Below are positions 10,746 through 19,768 of a stretch of 64,000 nucleotides of DNA, in pieces. The notes beneath the pieces are model-generated. The model saw only the letters and a program-made list of their open reading frames with translations, did not search any database and had not been told where the DNA came from. Within the stretch, counting starts at the first letter, position 1. Each line of letters begins with the position of its first letter. Made by a program: the position numbers and the translations under genes. The stretch covers positions 14,944,155 through 15,008,154 of the forward strand of contig NC_134033.1 in assembly GCF_964204645.1 (NCBI RefSeq), given 5' to 3'. The DNA comes from Tubulanus polymorphus. Its lineage: Eukaryota; Nemertea; Palaeonemertea; Tubulaniformes; Tubulanidae.

Positions 10746-11873
10746 CTCGTCTTCGTAGAAGTATCGGTTGCTCGGCTATATTCAGAAATGAATGAGAGAG
10801 ACTTAATTTTCTGCGATATTTTGCTTTTAGGACGTGTGACCTGTGAACACAAAAACCGTGCACGTGGGCTGAACCAATGAATTTATCTATAGCCCTAGCC
10901 CAGTCCCAGTATTTCGATTCGGGCAAGGAATTTCACCAACAACAAAAAGGAAATGGACGCTTTTTTCTGATTAGAAGACTAAAATCGGCAATTGTTCACA
11001 GAACTGGCAGTAAGCTCACGGCATGAAATCGATAGTTCCACAATTGATTAATGAATGACAATTAGTAGAATCCAATATCAGACCCCAGCCCATCATCAGG
11101 AGATTTTTTTCAAGAAGGGGGACCTCAAATTTTGATTCTAAAGTACTTAAAACTCCAAAAAGGCCGGAATTAGCGAAAAAGAAAACAATCTAACGTTAAA
11201 AACGCGAAGGCAAATTCCATTTCTGAATCAACTATGAAACTGATAAGTCGGTAAATTATCAATTTACGCAATTAAAAATGCGAAAAACAATTCTTACCTT
11301 CTCACTGTCGTACTCACTTCCTGGTAATCAGAGCCACCTGTCGACAATTGATGACACTAACCGGGGACAAAAAATAACACTAACATTTCCGATCCGATCA
11401 AATATTGTGAATTTGGTTTTAAATTACCAATTTTCTTAATGTGATTTTCATAAAAATATTTAATATTTGATAACAAACTTTCATTGAATTTGTAGTTGAT
11501 CTGTCAATAATTGACCGTCTCCTGGCGCCCTCTACACTGATAAATCTTCCGAAAAAGGTCCTTCTTAGTTTACCGGTCCTGTAAACTAACTACAGATACA
11601 GGCCAAATAGTCAAGGTAGAAAAGCCAAGATTTTTAGTCAACCCCTGATCTTATCTGGTTTAGTTTAATAATAAGATATCTGTCATTAATGTGTTTTGAT
11701 TCTATAATTAGATAAATAAGATTAGAGAAATTTGTGAAGATAAGATGTCTCCTTCCTGGCCCAGGCCCAGGGTCTTCTCTCCTCCCCTTCTTCTCTTTCT
11801 TCCCTTCTCCAAAATCCTCTCATTGATTGGTTCGATTTCAATCTTTTCTCGTAAATTTCAGATCGGCGACAAA
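10746..11873. promoter_or_regulatory. Divergent promoter region, tetraspanin (-) / NAA35 (+)
   Basis: Separates the two start codons by 1.1 kb. A plausible 3' splice site (TCGTAAATTTCAG, ending at 11861) sits 12 bases before the NAA35 ATG, so NAA35 probably has a 5' UTR intron. No clear TATA box or other element could be assigned. Confidence 0.4.
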
Positions 11874-14108
11874 ATGGACAAGAATAAAAAACCGGAGTCG
11901 GACGACGATGACTTCTACGAGGACGACGAACTGTTACCGACGGCGACGACGACAACAATCGACGCCGATATCAACTTCCAATGGTCAGAGATAACGTCTG
12001 AATTCGAACGCGCGAGTCGCGATCTAGAACTCGGCGAGTTGCTGCACGATGCGAACTTCGGATTATTCGAGGCGATGTCGGCCATCGAAATGATGGACCC
12101 GAAAATGGACGCGGGAATGTTGTGCAACCAGACGAAACGTAAAGTACGCAGTTTAGAACAGGCTATAGACGATAAAACGATCGCCGTGGACAACCTGACG
12201 CCCGAACAACTGATCGGAATAATGGACGCGACCTTGTGTTGTTTGGTAACGTGGTTAGAAGGTCATTCGTTGGCGCAGACGGTTTTCACTAATCTCTACC
12301 TGCACAACCCGAGTCTAATCGAGGACCGCAGTTTGAAAGCGTTCAGCGTCTGCGCGTTGAAACTCGTCGACATAATCCGCGAACGGATAAACCGCGCGCT
12401 CGTTTACGAGGAGGAAGATTTCCAGCCGATGAGCTACGGGTTCAAGATGTCGAGCGACGTTTCGGACGCGCGCGCGTGCGGCATGATCAAAGAGGTCGAG
12501 GACGAGTGGAGCCGCGCGATGAAGAACACGCGTTGTAAAGCGGGTGGCTCCGATACGCGGGACGAGCGCACGCAGACGCAGCACGAACTCTCGACGGCCG
12601 TCTACGCGAGGCTTCGATTCGTGCGTCTGTTCTTCTCGGCGATGGTCGCGTTCTCGCGCGATAAATGCGTCGGTTTAGACGACGCGGTGAAGTGTCTGAA
12701 TCAGATCGAGGATCTGTTACCGGCGATGGTGAACACGCTCGCGCTCGGTATCGTGCCGACCGAACGCTCGGCCGACGGCGACGACGACTACTCGACGCTG
12801 ATGGGATTCGAACCGTTGATCAATCAGCGTCTGCTACCGCCGACGTTCCCGCGTTACACGAAGATAAAATCGCGTGCAGAAACGATGGAGTATTTATTAG
12901 ACGTCACCGGTCGCCTTAAACTCGTCTGGCAGGTCAAAGACATCCCGAATTTACACGCGGCCCTCGAGTTCTTCATCGACTACAGTAAAACGGCGCCGTG
13001 CGTTCTGTCGCGTTCGATTTTACAACTCGTCTATCTGAGTCCGTCGCGTCGGATCCTCGGCCAGCACCTGGTCGCCGACGTGCTTCGCGACACGATACGC
13101 GCGTTCATCGCGCCGCCCGCGCTGTCGCCGAAGAACAACGCGTTGAACGGCACTCAAGCGAAGGAGTACATCGACGCGTTCCTACAACACGCCAGCCGAC
13201 CGATCTGCAGCATGCTGCAACTATGCGGTCACAACCGCGCGCGTCAACGCGATAAATGGGTCATCATTCTCGAGGAGTTATCCGGTTTACAGGACGAGGC
13301 GGATAAAGTCGACGCGTACTTACACGGCGTTTTAGTGAAATCCGAACCGAATCGGCAGCATTTAGTTTGTTTCGGAACGTGGGTTCTGTATCACACGCTA
13401 CAGACGATGATAAACTACACGTTATCGGGATTCGAGTTGGAGCTGTATTCACCTCATGAGTATCAGTACATCTACTGGTATCTGCACGAGTGTTTGTACA
13501 ACTGGTTGATATCGACGATCTCGCGCGCCGAGACGTTCGTCGTCGAGCAGCTCGAGGCGACCGCCGGCGACGCCGCGTCGCAGAAAGGCGGCCGCCAAAG
13601 CAAGAAGGCAAGCAAGAAAAAGAAGAAGACGCGTCCGATGGGGCAGGAGATCGCGATCAACCAGGCGTATCAGAGTTTGTGCACCGGTTTTTACAAGGCG
13701 GTCGTCGCGTTGAACATGGATCGCAAGATGCAGGAGGCGAAGTTCGAGTTCGACGGCGCCAAATTCGAAGAGGTGCGCTTCAACCATCGTTTCGCGCCGT
13801 TCCGCCACGTGTTGACGCCGCCCGTCATCCAGTATGGCGTCTACAAAGAGATGGCCGTACGCGAGGAAGCGGCGCCCTCTACGGCCAGCGATGTGTACAT
13901 CTCGGCGAGTAAATCGTTCCTTCACGCGCGCATGCTGCTCGAGTGTTTGACGATTCAGAGCGAGGAAGTCGAATTGTTGGTGAAGGTCGCCAAGACGAAT
14001 TTCGTCGTGATGAAACTTTGCGCCGGCGGTCACAAGAAAGACTCGACCGCAGCCGCGGAATTCGATTTCACGACTCATAGAATGTTCCCGATCATTAAAG
14101 TTAATTAA
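11874..14108 (+). CDS. NAA35: NAA35 (MAK10), NatC auxiliary subunit, single exon
   Basis: 744 residues (human about 725). NAA35 anchors the NatC N-terminal acetyltransferase (NAA30 catalytic, NAA38) to ribosomes, where it acetylates Met-Leu/Ile/Phe starts. The Mak10 block FEAMSAIEMMDPKMDAGM lies at about residues 61-80. It is followed by a WLEGHSLAQTVFTNLYLHNP block, EEEDFQPMSYGFKM, MGFEPLINQRLLPPTFPRY, GHNRARQRDKW, a basic KKASKKKKKTRP stretch and a C-terminal FVVMKLCAGGHKK. All are in the family order. I chose the ATG at 11874, just after a likely 5' UTR acceptor. An in-frame ATG at 11745 would add 43 residues of low-complexity sequence ahead of the splice site. The whole CDS is intronless and strongly GC-rich against its AT-rich surroundings. 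Confidence 0.96.
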   Translation: MDKNKKPESDDDDFYEDDELLPTATTTTIDADINFQWSEITSEFERASRDLELGELLHDANFGLFEAMSAIEMMDPKMDAGMLCNQTKRKVRSLEQAIDDKTIAVDNLTPEQLIGIMDATLCCLVTWLEGHSLAQTVFTNLYLHNPSLIEDRSLKAFSVCALKLVDIIRERINRALVYEEEDFQPMSYGFKMSSDVSDARACGMIKEVEDEWSRAMKNTRCKAGGSDTRDERTQTQHELSTAVYARLRFVRLFFSAMVAFSRDKCVGLDDAVKCLNQIEDLLPAMVNTLALGIVPTERSADGDDDYSTLMGFEPLINQRLLPPTFPRYTKIKSRAETMEYLLDVTGRLKLVWQVKDIPNLHAALEFFIDYSKTAPCVLSRSILQLVYLSPSRRILGQHLVADVLRDTIRAFIAPPALSPKNNALNGTQAKEYIDAFLQHASRPICSMLQLCGHNRARQRDKWVIILEELSGLQDEADKVDAYLHGVLVKSEPNRQHLVCFGTWVLYHTLQTMINYTLSGFELELYSPHEYQYIYWYLHECLYNWLISTISRAETFVVEQLEATAGDAASQKGGRQSKKASKKKKKTRPMGQEIAINQAYQSLCTGFYKAVVALNMDRKMQEAKFEFDGAKFEEVRFNHRFAPFRHVLTPPVIQYGVYKEMAVREEAAPSTASDVYISASKSFLHARMLLECLTIQSEEVELLVKVAKTNFVVMKLCAGGHKKDSTAAAEFDFTTHRMFPIIKVN

Positions 14109-14508
14109 CGTATTATTTATTTAGTTGGATTTAATCAAATTTAACCCGCGATTCAGTTCCACATTTCTGAGTTAACATTTGACTCATATATTAAAAATGT
14201 CAGAAAATGGTCTCAAAGTAAAGTTTTCCTTCTATTTTGAATTTTTGCTGTATGCTCTTATGTCTGACTACATATTTGATAACAAACTTCATGAAGACAC
14301 TTTGTCAAAGAAGGTATTGATTACATTGCCTGTTCTAGGGTGGCTTTGTGAAACTTAGGCCCTGAAACCCGTAAAATGGAACCTTGAAAACCCGAAAAGA
14401 ACAAACATTGTAACATTGTTTTCCTCTGCGTGATGATTCAGTCCAGATTTCTGTCGAACCCGATAAAAATTTCGTCCGGTTCCAAGAAATGATGCGGAAA
14501 TAACCTCT

Positions 14509-14648
14509 GGGGCCAGTTGCATAGTCATGGCTTAGACTTAAGACCAGTCTAAGACCAACTTAGTTCTATAGCTTATCAAACAACTTAAGACCAGTCTTAA
14601 GATTTAAGACCACTTTTGGACTTAAGTCACGACTGTGCAACTGGCCCC
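14509..14648. mobile_element. GGGGCCAGTTGCA foldback element
   Basis: GGGGCCAGTTGCATAGTCA at the left pairs with GACTGTGCAACTGGCCCC at the right. The middle is a set of inverted CTTAAGACCAGTCTTAAG motifs. No clear target duplication. Related copies: 57213-57337, 59784-59930 and the expanded array at 43700-44248. Confidence 0.7.
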
Positions 14649-15100
14649 TGGTTCTAATGCAGATCCATCGATTAAACGATGAAAGAAGTCGACGAATCCC
14701 GAAATGAGAAAAGTAACAATCGATCCTTAAGTTTGTGAAGGAGATTAATAATAATATATTTAGCTACCTTTTGATAGAAACAATCCATTATAAAAACAGG
14801 TCATTAATTTGTGGTGAATTATATATTTATCCATCGTCTTTAGTCTAAAAATCAATATTATTGATCGATTAGTTTCCGGTAGAGTCGAAGCGGTGATGAA
14901 TACACGTTTCGATCTACAGAAGCCGAAAACGGTTTCGCTCAAGAAATTTTCTCCAATAATTATCCCGAGTTAAAGCGTGAAATTAAACCTTATTTCATTT
15001 CGAGCTATTTCGAATTATCGCTCGCCGTTTTTAAACCGGTAGTATTGTTGTAACGACTGTTGCCCGGTACGGAACCGCTGTGAGTGGTCATTATTTCTCG

Positions 15101-15101
<1 letters not shown>

Positions 15102-15129
<28 letters not shown>
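15102..15129. repeat. (TA)n microsatellite
   Basis: About 13 TA units. Confidence 0.9.
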
Positions 15130-15137
<8 letters not shown>

Positions 15138-15416
15138 AAATTCGCGACGCTTTTAAATAAACTGACCCAGAATAATTCACACGTAACGCTAGTTGTTGAT
15201 TGATTATTATGCAGTTTTACTGGCTCGAGACGATGATGATATGTAATAATAGGATATTCCGTGTCTAATGCCGGGTACACGTTACTCTCATGATGGAGCA
15301 CTGATGATAATCGGTACTCTCCTCGAAGATTGATGCGGTTCAAAGATATTTGGTGCCCCTCTTGCCTCGCACCAGATCAGAGGAAATTTGTGTACCTCTA
15401 CTCGGCAAAGATATTA

Positions 15417-15758
15417 CAGTGGAACCACGTTATAACGAACTCTGATACGACGATTCATCAGATTAAACAAATAGGGATCATTCATTAATTACGTACGCAT
15501 AAAATTTGAATTTTTCAACCCCCCCTCCCTCTCTGTACGCAAAATCGGCCATTTTTTTGTATACATTAAGCATTACAGTACGCAATTGCACTGACCCCTC
15601 CCCCTCCCCTAATGCGTACGTAATAAATGAATGACCCCATATGAAATCGTGTCCCGAATTAGAGAATTTAATTATTTTCATACTGGATATAACAAACTCT
15701 CGATTATAATGAACAGATTTTCTGGTCTCCTGAAGTACGTTGTAACGAGTTTCCGCTG
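15417..15758. mobile_element. pogo-like MITE interrupted by a second MITE
   Basis: Ends are CAGTGGAACCACGTTATAAC and AACGAGTTTCCGCTG, with TA on either side. The interior GATTCATCAGATTAAACAAAT matches 2136-2302, but sequence 15474-15638 is inserted between the halves. Confidence 0.65.
15474..15638. mobile_element. MITE with GGGGTCATTCATT ends, nested
   Basis: Inverted ends GGGATCATTCATTAATTACG and CGTAATAAATGAATGACCCC, with TA nearby on each side. About 165 bp. Other copies are at 42078-42238 and 45555-45700, all sharing the GTGCAATTGCG / TGTATAC interior. Likely a Tc1/mariner-class non-autonomous element. Confidence 0.65.
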
Positions 15759-16807
15759 TAGGTGCACCTCTTAACAACAATCGCGAGATATTTGGTGTGC
15801 CCATGTAAAATGGTGTACCTCGCGGAATTGATTCGATGTGCCCCTCGTGGTGTACCCTGGGTCAGTTATAAGCTTACAGTGTTTCTATCTCAGGTAAATA
15901 ATAACCCGTTCGATTATACAGTTAGTTTACATCTGGTAGCTTACAGGCTGCGCGAGAGGGGTGGCTTTAGACGTGCTGGAGACACTTCAGCTACACTCGC
16001 GCATTTCCAACTGGCAAGCAAACAACATTAATACTCTCAGAATTGCATGAAATGCCTTTAAAATTCTGAATTTTCTGGAGGAAATCACCAACTCTCTCCA
16101 TTTTCGTGCCTAGCACTTGATGGAAGTAACATTTACAGGCTGCCAACCTCTGAAAAGGACCATCAGTAACAAACTGAATTTAATTATCAGTAACTAAATG
16201 ATCCTATCAATTAGTAATCAACAGTAAGACCCTCAGTAACATCTTTCATATTTCTGTTCAAATTAATCAGTAATCAACAGTAAGACCCTCAGTAACATCT
16301 TTCATATTTCTGTACGCTTGCAACATATTTCTTGTTATAAAATACTAACAAATACTGAAAATACTAATAGATACTGAAAATCAGGAACAGATGGCAGCTC
16401 TGCACTCCGGATTGACCTTTGGTATGGCCCCCCGTACAGTGCACCCCTCTCAACCGACTAGACACCAACCACACTGTTCTAACTGTATAATCTATAAGGC
16501 TTTTAACAAGTTGTCCCATTTAGTAGTAGTTCTATAATCAGTAGTTGTTTTTAAACATTTTCAAAGCAAACTCATAGCAGTTTCCGACCACGGTTCTACG
16601 CGCGACAGAATCCGAATTCGGTTTTTATCGAACTCGCCGCGTGTTGAATCGGGTCGTCTGCTCTCAAGACGCAATAAATATGTACGAAAACCGTAATAAT
16701 ACATTGTATTTAATGAAGAAAAAAATTAATACACATAAAATTGGTTTTTTTTTCACAATTAACAGCACTTAATATCTATCGGTAGTACAGTATGCATTTC
16801 TTGTCAA

Positions 16808-17178
16808 CAGAATTCTTACAGATCAGTGAAAATCCGGATTTTATCTTTTTCCCTGCCGGGAGTTCGTGATAATCAGTAAAAAGATGGGGGAATATGATTG
16901 TATTTGAGTTTTCAGTGTCTTATTGTTCTTACTGGTGACGAGTGGCATGAGGAACCTCTCGACAAGAAACAGCCCTCAATGAGGATGTCTTATAATCTTA
17001 ACAGGGTATATTTGAATTTTAGGTCCCTTGATGTTCTAGCTGGTGACGAGTGGCACAAGGAACATCTCGATAAGAAACAGCCCTCACTGAGGATATCTTA
17101 TAATTTAATCAGAAAATTTTTGGTCAGGGGTCAGGGAATTATCAGGGTATCTAGGATTCCCCGATCTGTAAGAACCTG
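16808..17178 (+). mobile_element. Dispersed MITE with TTCTTACAGATC ends, internally duplicated
   Basis: Begins GAATTCTTACAGATC and ends GATCTGTAAGAACCTGA, an inverted pair. The interior block (GGTGACGAGTGGCA then CGACAAGAAACAGCCCTCA) is present twice, about 118 bp apart. Partial copies lie at 1-60, 485-800, 40880-41125 and 50505-50735. Confidence 0.6.
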
Positions 17179-17644
17179 ATCTTAATTCAATGATCATGAT
17201 CATGAGTCAGAGTCATTCAACTTTGATTTCTGGATATTTTGCATAAAACTCATAAAACTTTAGTCTTTACTGACAAGAAAAGCTAGTCTCACAAGAAACG
17301 AAAATTACTCCTCTCCCTCTCTCCCTCTCCCCTATCATGTAGAGTCTTTCTAGAATTGAGGTTCTTATTTTACAGGGAGAATTACTCTTTGACCGAGAAA
17401 GAGAACGTACTTTTTAACGTTTTTACTCGTACAAAAGCAAAGAGTTCATTTAGTGCGTAACAATTATTTACAAATGATGGACAGAAAATTTATGCGATAC
17501 TCTCAACAGAAAACCGTCTGAATGAGGCTGGAACAGTTCCGGATGAGGCTGGAGCAGTTGCCGTTTAACTGATCAGCCCTCCGACTAAAGCCATGGTTTG
17601 CAACAGAACGTACATTAGTCTTTAGCTGAAGTGAGCGATATCAG

Positions 17645-17791
17645 GGGCCGCAGTTGCTCAAAGGTTGGTTAAAGATAACATTGGTTTAAGATAACCGGTG
17701 GATAAATACCATAGCAACAACGGACTTTTAAATGTCACTATTTTAACTATACACTGGTTAGTTCTGACCACACTTTAGAGCAACTGGCCCC
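17645..17791. mobile_element. GGGGCCGCAGTTGCTCAAA foldback element
   Basis: The left arm GGGGCCGCAGTTGCTCAAAG pairs with the right arm TTAGAGCAACTGGCCCC. Inner arms hold GTTAAAGATAACATTGG and AACTATACACTGGTTAG. Related copies: 30072-30168, 35845-35967 and parts of 57879-58478. Confidence 0.65.
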
Positions 17792-19254
17792 AGCAATTTT
17801 GGTGGAGAAAGGTAGCACTTTTTAGCGAATTGCGCCCATGACAGACATTGTGACGGCCAATAATGATCTGTCAAACCGTAACAATAATCTACCGTTAAAT
17901 CACAATGTCATTCATGCACAAGGACATTGTCCAGAAGTGATGTGTGTTTGGCTTTTATTACAAATGCTGTAACAAAATGGCTAACAAGTCAAAAAGCAGC
18001 ACATTTTTGTGAAAAGCAAGCAGTTAGTTGTCCAAAAAGTCGCGCCGAGTGGACTCACTACAAACCATGGAAGCGGTGATATCGACCTGATCAGTCACTC
18101 CAACTGGAGCACCTCAGCCTCTCCGACTTTCCCCCCTCTCTATCCAGAGTCTAACACTACACGTGTATTTGCGTGAATTTAAAAATCTACGAAACGAAAA
18201 GCTTTAAAAAAAAGAACGAAAAAAAAAAAAAATTGATACTTTCTTCACATCAAAAAAACACATAAAATTCTTTACATGTTACATTATGTCGAGTTAAGAT
18301 ACCGTAACCATAGCGATGAAAAAATTATCATTGTCATATATCGTAGCAAGCGGTGAAGATAATAATGAGAATCGAATTTTTTTTTCGTTTTCGAAACGTT
18401 TGAAATGATAATTCGCCCACGTTTTCGGTTACATTGTTGCCACATTATCGTTGCCATATCAATAAATATATAACGTTAAAGCCGTTTATATCAATGAATC
18501 GAGGATAGTTTGAGGCGTTCGCGAGCCGTCAAACTAAAAACCACACAACACCATCGTAGAGACCAGGCACTCCGGATCATCTCCTCTTCGTCCGGAGCTC
18601 TCCAGAAATCCTATCGGGATTAGGCATCCACGAGCTGGAGAACTGGCTCCCAATCCGTCTCCGACACCTGGAAACACTAGATGGCGTTGCGTATCAGTTT
18701 TAAAAATATCGTTAATCGGTTAATCGTAGTCCGAGGTCAAGGTCATCATGTGTCGTCGCCATTGGTCGGGTCGCCGTCGGTTGTTTTGGAGTCGAAGAAA
18801 GACCGCACGTAAATTTCGTCGCGTCGATGATCGATTCAATCGGTGACAGAATCAGACAGGGTTCAAAATACTACTCAAAAACTAAACCACACGCTTAAAA
18901 ATTCATCATAAATTCACCTTAAATTCATCATAAATTCACCTTAAAGCCGTTGAACTTTTCTTTAACCTACAATTTTCTAACCTACAGTTTTTTTAAATGC
19001 CATTGCGGCTAATTATTACGTTTTTTTTTTTCACGAGAGACACAATTTTTTTTCTAAAAAATCAGCGATATTACACGAAGAACTGGTTTTCTTAGTAAGA
19101 GAGAAAAGAATTCTTATCTATTTACAATTTTCGGTATCACAAAAATGCGTTTTAGATTTTTATGTATGTATAAAAATATTCACAATGAGATTTTGTTTGT
19201 ACAGTTTTTACCGACTGCTTTTCTCAGCTTACAACCACGTTTATTTACTCACAT

Positions 19255-19475
19255 GTTCTCTGCGTTCAATAAGGTAGTTTTCTGCGTTCATTTACTCAGT
19301 TCACTGCGTTCATTTATTCACATGTTCTCTGTGTTCAATTACTCAGTTCACTGCGTTCATTTACTCAGTTCACTGTGTTCATTTACTCAGTTCACCGAGT
19401 TCATTTACTCAGTTCACCGCGTTCATTTACTCAGTTCACCGCGTTCATTTACTCAGTTCACCGCGTTCATTTACT
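19255..19475. repeat. 22-bp minisatellite, TTCATTTACTCAGTTCACCG units
   Basis: About eight to nine tandem units of 22 bp (TTCATTTACTCAGTTCAC plus a variable CNGNG end), immediately downstream of the FMR1 coding region and possibly inside its 3' UTR. Confidence 0.85.
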
Positions 19476-19768
19476 CAAGTTTTTATAAAGCATTTATAAA
19501 TATTCGAACGCCGAAATTTACACAGAATCTACGTAACACTCAAAAACTCTAAATATCAAACAACGCGAAATCCAGTTCACACAAAAAACAAGCAGTAGAC
19601 ATTTTGAAAAAGAACTAAAAATCTTCGCATTTCGCTATTAGTAAGTAGTATGAATATTTTCAGTAGTTAGCGTTGAAGGGTCTAACAAACTAATTCTGAC
19701 TCGGGGGAGGGGTATAAACCCTGCCTGATATCTCTCACCCTCCTCTCTCTCTTTCTTTCTCTCTATCT

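Larger units (their letters stand above)
14109..19768. other. Repeat-rich intergenic region, probably with FMR1 3' UTR
   Basis: No supported coding exon. It holds NAA35 3' sequence, a foldback element (14509-14648), a TA repeat, a pogo-like MITE with a nested MITE (15417-15758), a 50-bp duplication around 16195-16315, a TTCTTACAGATC MITE (16808-17178), another foldback (17645-17791), A/T homopolymers near 18208-18232 and a 22-bp minisatellite (19255-19475). The part to the right of about 17300 may be the long FMR1 3' UTR, read on the minus strand; no poly(A) site could be fixed. Confidence 0.45.

Noticed and set aside
11745-11873. N-terminal 43-residue extension of NAA35 from the ATG at 11745
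   Set aside because: Low-complexity residues ahead of a clear TTTCAG acceptor; the ATG at 11874 gives a family-like length.
13449-14078. 209-codon antisense ORF over NAA35
   Set aside because: Shadow of the GC-rich NAA35 frame; no family similarity on that strand.
16898-17179. 93-codon ORF with two repeated VLTGDEWHEE-like segments
   Set aside because: Falls inside a MITE with inverted ends and an internal duplication; other copies do not keep the frame.
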